Positions 35,762 to 47,947 of a stretch of DNA of 64,000 nt are shown here, one piece after another. A program made the position numbers and the translations under genes. How positions within the stretch are numbered: the stretch's first letter is position 1; every line of letters begins with the position of its first letter. Origin of the DNA: Belliella calami. Its GTDB lineage: Bacteria; Bacteroidota; Bacteroidia; Cytophagales; Cyclobacteriaceae. The stretch is from positions 62,001 through 126,000 of the forward strand of contig NZ_JAKZGS010000010.1 in NCBI RefSeq assembly GCF_022549695.1. The letters are read 5' to 3'. Below the pieces are notes generated by a model. The model was not told the DNA's origin. It searched no databases and was given only the letters and a program-made list of their open reading frames with translations.

Positions 35762-37024
35762 TTATTTTTTCAAATACTCTTTCAACTTAATTACTTCCAA
35801 CCCTGCATCTATTACTGAGCCAACACCATGCTTTTCATTTGCTCTAGCAGGTCGTGTGTAATAGAAAATAAGATCGTCACTGATTCCTGTTCCTACACAA
35901 ATATCCTTCACTTGACCATCTTCTGTGATCATGGTTTTTCGTAGTCCATCCCAACCTCTCAAAGCCACAGAAGCAAAACGCTTGTCTATCCATCCTTCTG
36001 TGATGGCCTTTGCAAATCCCTGCACAAACATCGCCGAAGCCGAAGTTTCTTGATACGAGTCATTTTTGTCCAACAACTGTCTCCAAAGGCCATCTTGATC
36101 TTGATATCTCGACAAACCAATCAACTGTTTTTCCAAGTTCTTAATAACCTTATCTTTTCCAGGATAACCATCTGGCAATCTTTCCAACAAATGTATTTGT
36201 GAAAGTACCAACCAGCCATTGCTTCTTCCCCAGTGGGCAACTCCATTTTGTTCTGTATCTGTATAATAGCAGTGGAAATACAAGCCATTATGCGGATTCC
36301 AAAGGTATTTATCAAAGTTCAACACTTGATTGATAGCATCGTCGAAGTATTTATTTTCTCCTGTATATACAGCCAACCTAGATAAAAATGGAACGCTCAT
36401 ATAAAGATCATCTGCCCATAAGGTCATTTCTTGTGGAAAAGTCCTTACCAATGTTTTGTCAAAAAGCCTGTCTTGTCCATAAGTCATTCTCTTTGCACCA
36501 TTTTCAATGTATTCCTTATAAGTAGCGTTGTCGTCCTTTTTCATTACCTCCAACATACTTGCTGAAATAGCACCAAAATCATCCAGCTCCAGCATTGTCC
36601 AAAGCTGACCCAAGGGATATTTATGATGCGGCCTGTCGTTTTTGAACCTACTTTGGAAAAACTTATAATTCTCAAAACCATGGGCTATATGGTTTTTTGC
36701 ATAATCATAATATTTACTTTCTCCTGTATGTGATGCCAAATGCATCATGGCAAGATTAATCACTCCATTGGTATAATGCCATTCACCATATTTGGATGCA
36801 AATGACACTTCTTTGTCTTTTGGGATGTCTTTGTAGGAAGCATAATTGTTTCCTTGGTCATCTTTAAACCCCAACTTATTCTCCGACAAAATAAAATCCG
36901 CGACTTTTTGAACAACCTCTAAATCAGAATCTACTCCATTTTGCTGCGCAAAAACCTGAATTGTTGATAAAAAAATAATCAATGTAGCTGTAAATACAGG
37001 TTTTGAAAATATTTTGTGTTTCAT
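35762..37024 (-). CDS. GH105-type unsaturated glycuronyl hydrolase (second copy)
   Basis: The 420-residue protein has a Sec signal ending VFAQ and an (alpha/alpha)6 barrel with WADDLYMSVPFLSRL (catalytic Asp at 205/206), HWGRSNGWLVLSQIHLLERLP and a C-terminal YYTRPARANEKHGVGSVIDAGLE. It is distant from the first GH105 in the window (26771-27955), so the two may act on different unsaturated oligomers. It forms its own transcription unit: a CAGGA site 61 nt upstream and a terminator at 35536-35564 behind it. Confidence 0.88.
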   Translation of the reverse strand: MKHKIFSKPVFTATLIIFLSTIQVFAQQNGVDSDLEVVQKVADFILSENKLGFKDDQGNNYASYKDIPKDKEVSFASKYGEWHYTNGVINLAMMHLASHTGESKYYDYAKNHIAHGFENYKFFQSRFKNDRPHHKYPLGQLWTMLELDDFGAISASMLEVMKKDDNATYKEYIENGAKRMTYGQDRLFDKTLVRTFPQEMTLWADDLYMSVPFLSRLAVYTGENKYFDDAINQVLNFDKYLWNPHNGLYFHCYYTDTEQNGVAHWGRSNGWLVLSQIHLLERLPDGYPGKDKVIKNLEKQLIGLSRYQDQDGLWRQLLDKNDSYQETSASAMFVQGFAKAITEGWIDKRFASVALRGWDGLRKTMITEDGQVKDICVGTGISDDLIFYYTRPARANEKHGVGSVIDAGLEVIKLKEYLKK

Positions 37025-37076
37025 GGTTAGGGGTTATTGTTTTTAATCTATCGAAAATTATGACTCTATTTTTTAT

Positions 37077-37093
37077 TTCCTATCCTGTACTTA
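37077..37093 (-). promoter_or_regulatory. CAGGA-core operator candidate (second GH105)
   Basis: Minus-strand reading TAAGTA-CAGGA-TAGGAA, core 37083-37087, 61 nt before the start at 37024. A -7-like TAATTTTC lies about 21 nt downstream (37053-37060). Confidence 0.6.
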
Positions 37094-37136
37094 CCCGAAT
37101 CCATCAAATTGAAATTCAAATACTCAAGACCTCACT

Positions 37137-37153
37137 GTACTGTCCTGCTTTCA
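37137..37153 (-). promoter_or_regulatory. Second, weaker CAGGA-core site in the GH105/GH43 divergent region
   Basis: Minus-strand reading TGAAAG-CAGGA-CAGTAC, core 37143-37147. It lies 86 nt upstream of the plus-strand GH43-like gene and could serve both divergent genes. Confidence 0.35.
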
Positions 37154-37230
37154 TAAATGACTAATACATTATTACTTGTGGAATAGAAAAGTTTGCATTA
37201 ACCTTATGGATTCAAATCAATCCCAAACCT

Positions 37231-38178
37231 ATGAAGACCACTAAGCTTTTTGTAATACTATCATTTTTTGCATTTCTAAATTTCAACTGCACAAATGATC
37301 AACCTGATGAAGTTTATGTCTTTTCATATTTCACAGGAAATGGGGAAGATGGGCTTCATCTTTCATACAGCCTAGATGGTCTGAACTGGGAGACATTGCA
37401 AGAAGGAAAGCCCTTCCTCACGCCAACTGCAGGAAATGATAAGCTAATGCGAGATCCCTGCATCATCAAAGGTGGAGATGGACTATATCATATGGTTTGG
37501 ACTGTAAGCTGGAACGAAAAAGGACTGGGCTACGCATCTTCTCCTGATTTGATCCACTGGAGCAAGCAAATGACAATTCCAGTCATGGCGCATGAAGCTG
37601 GTGCTCGAAACACTTGGGCACCAGAGATATTTTACAATGAAGAGGAAGCTTATTACATGATATTCTGGTCAACTACGATCGAGGGAAAATATTTGGAAAC
37701 CCAATCGAAAGAAGAAAGTGGCTACAATCATAGAAAGTACTATACCACTACCAAAGATTTTGTCGAGTTCACCCCCACAGAATTGCTTTACGAGCCTGGA
37801 TTCAATGTAATAGATGGATCTATCATCAAGGAAAACGGTGAATACATCATGTTTGTCAAAGACGAAACACGAGAGCCTGCGCAAAAGAATATCCGAATCA
37901 CCAGAAGCAAATCATTGACTGGAGGATATGGTTCTGCATCCGAGCCGATTACGGGAGATTATTGGGCTGAGGGGCCCACAGTAGCGAAAGTTGGAGATCA
38001 ATGGATTGTGTATTTTGATAAATATACTGAAAAAAAGATGGGTGCAGTAGCTTCCAAAGACTTGGTGAACTGGACAGACATCTCAGATCAAGTCAATTTC
38101 CCAAAAGGCACCAGACACGGTACCGTTTTCAAGATCAGCATGGCGGAATTGGAAAAACTGAAGAAGGCGGTGTTATAG
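37231..38178 (+). CDS. GH43-like five-bladed propeller lipoprotein
   Basis: The 315-residue lipoprotein (NFNC, Cys20) shows the GH43/clan-F pattern: RDPCIIKGGDGLYHMVW near the N-terminus with the base Asp, TWAPEIFYNEEEAYYMIFWST with a second acidic residue, VIDGSIIKENGEYIMFVKDE and YWAEGPTVAKVGDQWIVYFD in later blades. Members cleave arabinofuranosyl or galactosyl linkages, which fits side chains of rhamnogalacturonan I. It stands divergent from the second GH105 gene with two CAGGA sites between them. Confidence 0.75.
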   Translation: MKTTKLFVILSFFAFLNFNCTNDQPDEVYVFSYFTGNGEDGLHLSYSLDGLNWETLQEGKPFLTPTAGNDKLMRDPCIIKGGDGLYHMVWTVSWNEKGLGYASSPDLIHWSKQMTIPVMAHEAGARNTWAPEIFYNEEEAYYMIFWSTTIEGKYLETQSKEESGYNHRKYYTTTKDFVEFTPTELLYEPGFNVIDGSIIKENGEYIMFVKDETREPAQKNIRITRSKSLTGGYGSASEPITGDYWAEGPTVAKVGDQWIVYFDKYTEKKMGAVASKDLVNWTDISDQVNFPKGTRHGTVFKISMAELEKLKKAVL

Positions 38179-38196
38179 AGTTTGGTTAATTCTATG

Positions 38197-38628
38197 TTAT
38201 TTCATTAATGCTATTGCAATTTTTAGTTTTAAGCTTTCTGAATAATCAGGTTTATAAATTAAATCTACAATAATTTCATGCAGAAGTTCTTTATCAATCT
38301 TGTTATCAGCAACATAAACAGCAATATTTTCCATCTCTTTCATAAATCTAGAAACGAGATAATTACATCCATTTATTTCTAAAAAATAGGAAGCTAAAAC
38401 AATAGAAGATCTTTTATTTCCATCATTAAATGCATGGTTCTTGTTGATAGAATAGAATAAATGACAAACTTTTGATTCTAAATCTGGATAATAAATATCA
38501 TTTTTAACATGGTCTAATACACTAGATAATAAATCAATATTTAAAACACCTTTTCTTCCACCTGAATTTTCAATGATATAATTCTGTACTAAGACAGCAT
38601 GATTGAGATCGAAATATTTGAATTTCAT
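38197..38628 (-). CDS. Doc-like Fic-domain protein (death-on-curing toxin family)
   Basis: The 143-residue protein holds the full Fic motif HAFNDGNKRSS at residues 65-75 (HxFxDGNKR). Small size and RKGVLNIDLLSSVL upstream of it fit the Doc subfamily, whose members modify proteins by nucleotide or phosphate transfer and are held in check by a partner. The start lies one base after the stop of the 368-residue HTH protein, so the pair is translationally coupled. It interrupts the pectin locus between GH43 and GH2 genes. Confidence 0.88.
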   Translation of the reverse strand: MKFKYFDLNHAVLVQNYIIENSGGRKGVLNIDLLSSVLDHVKNDIYYPDLESKVCHLFYSINKNHAFNDGNKRSSIVLASYFLEINGCNYLVSRFMKEMENIAVYVADNKIDKELLHEIIVDLIYKPDYSESLKLKIAIALMK

Positions 38629-38629
38629 T

Positions 38630-39736
38630 TTATCTGTCTTTTAATCGTTTAAATATTTCAATATTTTCATCAACCCTTTCTTGTAAAGATTTGCTATTCT
38701 CACCTAGAAATTTCTGAAAATCACTCGTAGGAATACTTTGAATGTACTTTTCAAGTCTCGAATGTACAACCTCACGAAAGCCATAATCCCTTGAAGCCAT
38801 TTTTATACGAGCGTCCTCAAGTTGAGGGATCCAAAATCGATGAGCAGTAAATTCTTTTATTAAATGATTCAGTTCATTTGGTGTCAGCTTTCTTCCAATT
38901 TCCTCATACTTATCCTTCATTGCATCTGCAATTCCAATTTCAAAGGATGCTATTAGTTTTAAAACTTCAGAATACATTGTTTCTCTAGGACTCTCTTTAT
39001 CTTCAAGTTTTAATATAGCTTTGTATTCTGTTGCATTTTCATGAAAAATAGCTTGGTAAATCGCATCTGTATAGATGCTATATTTCGCATTCCCCATTTC
39101 AAGGTATTGACTCAAAGCACTTGTAAATTCCTTACGATATACCGGCTCTCTAAGGATAGCCACAAAGTATTCTTCATCTCTCTGGTTTATAAATTTTGTT
39201 TGACCTCCTATTTTTTGGTTAATACTATCTAAAACAATATCGAGTATTGTGCTTCGAATTGATTTTGCTCTTTCACTTTCAGTCAGCATCATACCGATAT
39301 TCAAAAAAGTTCTAAAATTGAAAACAGCAAGACTTCTCAACTTACTAAGCTTTTGTTTATCAGATTCATTCTTTTTGAAAGGGACATTGATGTCCTCCTC
39401 AAAATCAGCCTCAATGTCAGCATAAATCAAATACCCAAACAACTGTTTAAATTCTTTTAGTTTTTGGCCTTTTAACACACAATAACCATTATGTGACAAT
39501 TCAGGCTCTGCGGACTCAACATATCTTTTGACCGTTTTAGTACTAACCTCATAAAAGTCCGCAATCTGTGCAGTTGTGAAACGGTATTCGCCATCATATA
39601 ACATCCCTGTTACTCCTAGAAATTTTTGAATATTTTCAATAAAATCTGAATTATTGAGAATATTTTGCCTATCAATTGCTGAGTCTGTTAAATTATTTGC
39701 CATATCATATTTTTCAAATTTGCCAGAGACGTTCAT
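38630..39736 (-). CDS. HTH DNA-binding protein paired with Doc
   Basis: The 368-residue protein has a helix-turn-helix near residues 50-75 (FTTAQIADFYEVSTKTVKRYV) followed by a helical body with no enzyme motif that I recognise. The same HTH-plus-Doc order is common in Bacteroidota and suggests an antitoxin or regulator role. It differs from the short Phd antitoxin of classical Phd-Doc pairs. Start choice: the ATG at 39736 has GAGGAGG only 2 nt upstream, while an internal ATG at 39703 lacks it; either is possible. Confidence 0.6.
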   Translation of the reverse strand: MNVSGKFEKYDMANNLTDSAIDRQNILNNSDFIENIQKFLGVTGMLYDGEYRFTTAQIADFYEVSTKTVKRYVESAEPELSHNGYCVLKGQKLKEFKQLFGYLIYADIEADFEEDINVPFKKNESDKQKLSKLRSLAVFNFRTFLNIGMMLTESERAKSIRSTILDIVLDSINQKIGGQTKFINQRDEEYFVAILREPVYRKEFTSALSQYLEMGNAKYSIYTDAIYQAIFHENATEYKAILKLEDKESPRETMYSEVLKLIASFEIGIADAMKDKYEEIGRKLTPNELNHLIKEFTAHRFWIPQLEDARIKMASRDYGFREVVHSRLEKYIQSIPTSDFQKFLGENSKSLQERVDENIEIFKRLKDR

Positions 39737-39946
39737 GTCCTCCTCAAATTTATTTCTTTTTTCTAGTTTTCATGTCCTTCTGGAGAAGAAGTATATTCAA
39801 GTTTTTTAATGAAAATCATTCGTAATCCCTAAACAACAACTAATACAAAGGTTAAGTAATTAACACTAAGATGACTTTTACATCCTAAGCATTTTTCAAT
39901 ACAAATTGTAATTTTTGTTGAAATTTATAAACTCCTTCCATATCTA

Positions 39947-39963
39947 AGAACTTCCTGCACTCT
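39947..39963 (-). promoter_or_regulatory. CAGGA-core site, distal (GH2 region)
   Basis: Minus-strand reading AGAGTG-CAGGA-AGTTCT, core 39953-39957. Extended arms AAGA..TCTT are symmetric. It lies 100 nt from the proximal site and is inverted relative to it. Confidence 0.4.
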
Positions 39964-40031
39964 TCATTTAAAATATCAAAAACATATTAATTAACCTCAT
40001 TTCCCAATTCACTCAGATATTTTTAATCTAA

Positions 40032-43260
<3,229 letters not shown>

Positions 43261-43303
43261 GTCTAGTGTGAAGGAGATTTGAGACAAAAGATGCAAGTGT
43301 TAA

Positions 43304-43399
43304 AACCCCGAACGGGGTTAAACCTCAATTAGCCCCGTATGAAATGCGGGAAACATGGAAAGAATACCTTTTATGGTTTTTTCAACCCCTTCGGGGTTG
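43304..43399. repeat. Three-hairpin REP-like element (block 4)
   Basis: Three palindromes in fixed order: AACCCCGAACGGGGTT (43304-43319), CCCGTATGAAATGCGGG (43334-43350), CAACCCCTTCGGGGTTG (43383-43399). The linker after the first reads aaacctcaatta. The element at 54044-54137 has the same order and linker but different stem sequences. Confidence 0.75.
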
Positions 43400-43589
43400 A
43401 ATTTCTGAAATTTATTAAAGAAAAAAGTATCAACTAATTTCAGCATTTGACAGGCATCAAGGAATCGGTTATTGAGAGATTAGAAGTAAGATTAAAACAA
43501 GACATAACTGAGATCGCATAAGATCGCTAGGAACCGCAAGACAAAGTAGAATTAAGCTATAAACAAGACAAAAACAGTACAAAATCCGA

Positions 43590-43690
43590 AAAATGCCGTA
43601 GGCATGACCGGCATACTAGCCCGGTAATTTATTGCCGGGTTCAAAGATTCGATGTGAGTAAAAACAGTGCCGTAGGTACGGGCAAATTTT
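43590..43690. repeat. Second palindrome cluster upstream of GH106
   Basis: ATGCCGTAGGCAT, GCCCGGTAATTTATTGCCGGG and GTGCCGTAGGTACGGG lie close together. The intergenic stretch 43261-43744 holds no gene; the remainder (43440-43590) is A-rich sequence without features that I can name. Confidence 0.6.
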
Positions 43691-43744
43691 GAATCAAGAG
43701 CCATGTGGCAAAGTTAACAACCCCAAAATTTTCAATTAAAACAC

Positions 43745-46552
43745 ATGAAATCCCTTTCCATACAATCGTTATTGCTGATGTTTTCCAGCATCATTTTGCT
43801 TTTTCAATTTTCATGCAATACCTCTGAAGAAAATGAAATCGTAGAATACGAAACTGCTGTAGACCAATGGCCAGAAATCACCAAGGAAAGCAAGCCTTGG
43901 ACAAGATGGTGGTGGATGGGGAGTGCCGTGGACAAAGAAAACATCGACTATCTTTTGGAAGAATATGAAAGGGTTGGGCTTGGCGGTGTGGAGATAGCAC
44001 CCATATATGGAGCCAAAGGCTACGAGGACAGGTATTTGGATTTTTTGTCAGAGGAATGGATCGCAGTATTGAATCATACAGTCTCCAAAGCAAGCGAACT
44101 CAACATGGGTGTGGACATGACATTGGGAACAGGCTGGCCTTTTGGTGGTCCGCAAGTCAGGATGGAACATGCAGCATCGAAAATGATCGTGCAGGAATAT
44201 GAGATCTCTGAAGGGCAAAGAGATCTGGAAATAGTCCAGCGAAAAAGAAATGAAAGAGAGCCTGATGCCATTTTGATCAATGTGATAGGAACATTCAAAA
44301 ATGGAGAAAGAAAAGATCTACATGACTTGAGATTTGGAAATGTAATCGAAAACCTTCCAGAAGACCTCGAAAAAGTGCAGGCATTGTACTTTGCAAAAAC
44401 AGAACAGAAAGTAAAGAGAGCTGCACCCGGTGGTGAAGGATTTACGCTTGATCATTTCTTCAAAACTGCCGTCAACAATTACCTAGAATCTTTTGACAAA
44501 GCCTTTGACAATGCATATCCTGACATCAGGTCATTCTACAATGATAGCTTTGAAGTCTATGGAGCAGATTTCACCGCTGATTTTTTGGTGGAATTTGAAG
44601 AGCGAAGAGGTTATGATCTGAAAATGATGCTTTCTGAGCTTACGGATAACACTGGCGATGAAAAATCCATCCGAGTCAAATCTGATTATAGGGAAACATT
44701 GCATGAGTTACTGCTGGAAAACTTCACCGAAAACTGGACCGCTTGGGCAAAAGCCAAAGGCAAAAAGACTAAAAACCAAGCTCATGGATCGCCAGGAAAC
44801 TTGCTGGACATCTATGGAGCCGTGGATATTCCTGAATGTGAAACTTTCGGGTCGAGTTATTTTCCTATACCCGGCTTGAGGAGAGACAGTGCCGATATCC
44901 GCAATGTGGATCCAGATCCTATCATGCTGAAATTTGCTTCCTCTGCTGCACATTTGACTGGAAAAAATCTAGTTTCCTGCGAGACATTTACTTGGCTAGG
45001 GGAGCATTTCAAATCATCATTTTCCCAAATGAAGCCCGAACTTGATCAGACTTTTTTGGCCGGAATCAACCACGTTTTCTATCACGGTGTGACCTACAGT
45101 CCCCAAGATGTACAATTCCCTGGTTGGCTTTTCTATGCTTCTCTTAACCTCACCCAACACAATAGCCTTTGGGAGCATTTTTCAGAATTCAATCAATACA
45201 TTGCCAGAACGCAATCTGTCCTTCAATCAGGAATGCCAGACAATGAACTGTTGGTCTATTGGCCAGTATATGATGTCTGGGCAAACCCAAAAGGGATGAT
45301 GGAATTGATTTCTGTGCACCACATTGACCGATGGCTGCATCCTACTGAATTTTACAAGCAATCCAAACAGCTGATGGATCTTGGGTATTCTGTAGATTTT
45401 ATTTCTGATAAAATGATAGCAGAATCGGATATAAAAAATGGAGAAATCAAAACCCATGAAAATGCCAACACAGCAAAAGCCCTGATTATTCCAAAAGTCG
45501 AATTTATGCCTTTGGAGACTTTGGAAGACATTCTAACCTTGGCAAAAAATGGTGCAAAGGTGATATTTCAAGAAAAACCAAGAGACATCCCTGGTCTTCA
45601 AGATTTGGAGGAAAAAAGAGAGAAATTTTCAACTCTTTGGAATGAAACTGGATTGGACAAAAATACTGAAGTGGCTTGGGGAAAAGGTAAATTGATATTT
45701 TCAAAAAACATTGCTTCCAGCTTGGAAAAAGAAGAAATCCACCGAGAAGGAATTAGTGAAACAGGTTTGAAATTTATCAAGAGAAAAATCGGAAGTGATA
45801 AATACTACTTCATCGTCAACCACAGTGCAAATACTATAAATCGGAAAATCAACTTCTTAACTCAATCGGAAAATGCTATCATCATGAATCCGCTGAATGG
45901 AAAAATGGGACTAGCAAAATCCCAAAGGGATGGGAAATATCTTGGTGTAGCACTTCACTTAGAGCCTGGTGAATCCCTAATCGTAAGAACAACCAACCAA
46001 AAATCCGAACAAATCGCGGGTTGGGGATACCATGCTGCTCCTATTTCAAATATAGAAATCAATTCCGATTGGAAGATTACTTTTGGTCCAAATGGTGGTC
46101 CAAACCTCCCCAAAGAGCAACAAATGGAAAATCTAGAACCATGGACAAATCAAGGTGATAAGGATGCCGATTTCTATTCTGGACGAGGAACTTACAGTGG
46201 AAGCTTTGAATTTGAACTTGATCAATCCTTGAATTACACATTAAACTTCTCCAGCATCCATGAAAGTGCCAAAGTATGGATCAATGGAAAGTATGCTGGA
46301 CAAGCTTGGAGCCTTCCATACAAATTGGATGTATCTGAATTTTTGATCCAAGGGAAAAATGACATTAAGATAGAAGTAGCCAACTTAATGGCAAACCATA
46401 TGAGGTACCTTGATATCAACAAAATTCCTTGGAGAAACTACCACGAAATCAATTTTGTGAACATAGATTACAAGCCTTTTGACGCATCATCTTGGGATGT
46501 AATGCCCTCAGGACTTGGAGGAAAGCTGGAAATCAGAGGATTTAAGAAATAA
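43745..46552 (+). CDS. GH106 alpha-L-rhamnosidase, lipoprotein
   Basis: The 935-residue lipoprotein (QFSC, Cys24) has the GH106 opening KPWTRWWWMGSAVDKENI and the conserved GVEIAPIYG, MTLGTGWPFGGP and FTWLGEHFKSSFSQMKPELDQ blocks of a TIM-barrel-based rhamnosidase; a C-terminal galactose-binding-like domain (about 810-900, TYSGSFEFELDQSLNYTLNFSS) carries AKVWINGKYAG. Bacteroides GH106 enzymes remove terminal L-rhamnose, including from rhamnogalacturonan fragments. Released rhamnose would feed the transporter and pathway genes encoded just downstream. No CAGGA site is visible in front of it. Confidence 0.92.
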   Translation: MKSLSIQSLLLMFSSIILLFQFSCNTSEENEIVEYETAVDQWPEITKESKPWTRWWWMGSAVDKENIDYLLEEYERVGLGGVEIAPIYGAKGYEDRYLDFLSEEWIAVLNHTVSKASELNMGVDMTLGTGWPFGGPQVRMEHAASKMIVQEYEISEGQRDLEIVQRKRNEREPDAILINVIGTFKNGERKDLHDLRFGNVIENLPEDLEKVQALYFAKTEQKVKRAAPGGEGFTLDHFFKTAVNNYLESFDKAFDNAYPDIRSFYNDSFEVYGADFTADFLVEFEERRGYDLKMMLSELTDNTGDEKSIRVKSDYRETLHELLLENFTENWTAWAKAKGKKTKNQAHGSPGNLLDIYGAVDIPECETFGSSYFPIPGLRRDSADIRNVDPDPIMLKFASSAAHLTGKNLVSCETFTWLGEHFKSSFSQMKPELDQTFLAGINHVFYHGVTYSPQDVQFPGWLFYASLNLTQHNSLWEHFSEFNQYIARTQSVLQSGMPDNELLVYWPVYDVWANPKGMMELISVHHIDRWLHPTEFYKQSKQLMDLGYSVDFISDKMIAESDIKNGEIKTHENANTAKALIIPKVEFMPLETLEDILTLAKNGAKVIFQEKPRDIPGLQDLEEKREKFSTLWNETGLDKNTEVAWGKGKLIFSKNIASSLEKEEIHREGISETGLKFIKRKIGSDKYYFIVNHSANTINRKINFLTQSENAIIMNPLNGKMGLAKSQRDGKYLGVALHLEPGESLIVRTTNQKSEQIAGWGYHAAPISNIEINSDWKITFGPNGGPNLPKEQQMENLEPWTNQGDKDADFYSGRGTYSGSFEFELDQSLNYTLNFSSIHESAKVWINGKYAGQAWSLPYKLDVSEFLIQGKNDIKIEVANLMANHMRYLDINKIPWRNYHEINFVNIDYKPFDASSWDVMPSGLGGKLEIRGFKK

Positions 46553-46584
46553 ATCTTCTGATTTTTTTACATCTTCGATACAGG

Positions 46585-46601
46585 TAAGTGCAGGAAGGTT
46601 A
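46585..46601 (+). promoter_or_regulatory. CAGGA-core site upstream of the GntR regulator
   Basis: TAAGTG-CAGGA-AGGTTA, core 46591-46595. It lies 228 nt before the regulator start. A separate palindrome, GAGAAATTATTTCTC at 46769-46783, is closer (about 40 nt) and may be an autoregulatory site. Confidence 0.4.
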
Positions 46602-46820
46602 TAGAGAATAAATTTTTTGTGTAAATGTAAAAAACACAATTATTATAACAACGAGACTGGCGTAAACTGCAGAAAACAGAATATTATTCTTTTTCAATCT
46701 TTTCTATAAAATTTTATTGAGTTTTTTTCCTAAAAATTAATTGTAATCCATCATAAAAACCTTTCATTGAGAAATTATTTCTCTTAAATTACAATCGATT
46801 GCACAAATAATAAACCCACG

Positions 46821-47870
46821 ATGATCGCATTTGATAACATTATTAGAATCGAGAATGATTCTCGTATTCCCAAGTACCAGCAGCTTGTACAATGTATAAT
46901 TGAAAATATTGAAAGAGGATACCTTACTATAGGTGAAAAAATCCCTTCCATCAACGAAGTCAGTGAACGCTTTTACCTTTCGAGAGATACTGTGGAGAAA
47001 GCATACAACCAATTGAAAAAGCAAAAAATAATTTTATCTGTCAAAGGTAAAGGTTATTATGTAGCTCGAAACGTATCTCAATCACAAGTGAAAGTCTTAT
47101 TTTTACTCAATAAGTTAAGTAATTACAAACTCCGAATCTATAACTCCTTTTTGGAAAGCCTAGGATCCACTACCAAGGTAGATCTACACCTTTATCATTG
47201 TGATGCCAAGATAATGTTGAAGATCCTAGAAGAAAATATGGACGCTTATGATTATTACGTGGTCATGCCCCACTTCAAGGATGACAACCTTCGCCACCAA
47301 AATGTAAACGATCAAGTCATAGAAGCTTTGCAAGCAATACCTTCCGAAAAGTTGGTGATCATGGATAACCTTATTCCCGAATTGGGAGAAAATGTAGCAT
47401 CAATCTACCAAGATTTCAAAGGAGATATATACAAAGCGCTGAAAGAAGGAATAGCTAGACTCAAAAAATATGAAAAGCTAGTCTTGGTGTATCCAGAAAA
47501 AGTCCATTATCCTTATCCTTCAGAAATCAAATGCGGATTCCAGAAATTCTGCATCAACCATAATTTTGATTTTGAGATAATCCCGACTATTTATCCAGAA
47601 ATGGAATTGGAGACCAATGACGCCTATATTACGATTGAAGAAAATGACCTTGTCTGCTTGATTAAGCAAATCAGAGATCAAAAATTCCAAATGGGAGAAG
47701 ATATCGGTGTGATTTCATACAACGACACCCCACTCAAAGAACTTCTTGGAATCACTGTGATGTCCACAAATTTTAAAGTGATGGGAGAAACAGCCGCCTA
47801 CATGATCAAAAAGCATAAGCATGAAGTCGTAAAAAATGTATTTAACTTCATAGACAGAGGCTCAATTTGA
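46821..47870 (+). CDS. GntR-type HTH regulator with sugar-binding-like effector domain
   Basis: Residues about 12-80 are a GntR winged helix (PKYQQLVQCIIENIERGYLT, GEKIPSINEVSERFYLSRDTVEKAYNQL). Residues about 90-340 resemble the periplasmic-binding-protein fold of LacI-type effector domains (DYYVVMPHF, KLVLVYPEK, DIGVISYNDTPLKELLGITVMS). This AraR-like architecture suits a sugar-responsive repressor or activator. It sits between the alpha-rhamnosidase and the putative rhamnose permease and is the only dedicated regulator in the locus, so it is the best candidate to bind the CAGGA-core sites. L-rhamnose or a pathway intermediate would be the natural effector (inference). Confidence 0.82.
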   Translation: MIAFDNIIRIENDSRIPKYQQLVQCIIENIERGYLTIGEKIPSINEVSERFYLSRDTVEKAYNQLKKQKIILSVKGKGYYVARNVSQSQVKVLFLLNKLSNYKLRIYNSFLESLGSTTKVDLHLYHCDAKIMLKILEENMDAYDYYVVMPHFKDDNLRHQNVNDQVIEALQAIPSEKLVIMDNLIPELGENVASIYQDFKGDIYKALKEGIARLKKYEKLVLVYPEKVHYPYPSEIKCGFQKFCINHNFDFEIIPTIYPEMELETNDAYITIEENDLVCLIKQIRDQKFQMGEDIGVISYNDTPLKELLGITVMSTNFKVMGETAAYMIKKHKHEVVKNVFNFIDRGSI

Positions 47871-47881
47871 TTTCCCACAGC

Positions 47882-47898
47882 AAAGTACAGGACAGTTA
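47882..47898 (+). promoter_or_regulatory. CAGGA-core operator candidate (permease)
   Basis: AAAGTA-CAGGA-CAGTTA, core 47888-47892, 58 nt before the permease ATG and 12 nt after the regulator stop. A TAGTTTG element lies about 20 nt downstream (47915-47921). Confidence 0.6.
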
Positions 47899-47947
47899 TT
47901 TCAGCTATTCATGATAGTTTGAGCATTCTTTTTAACCCAAAGCAATC

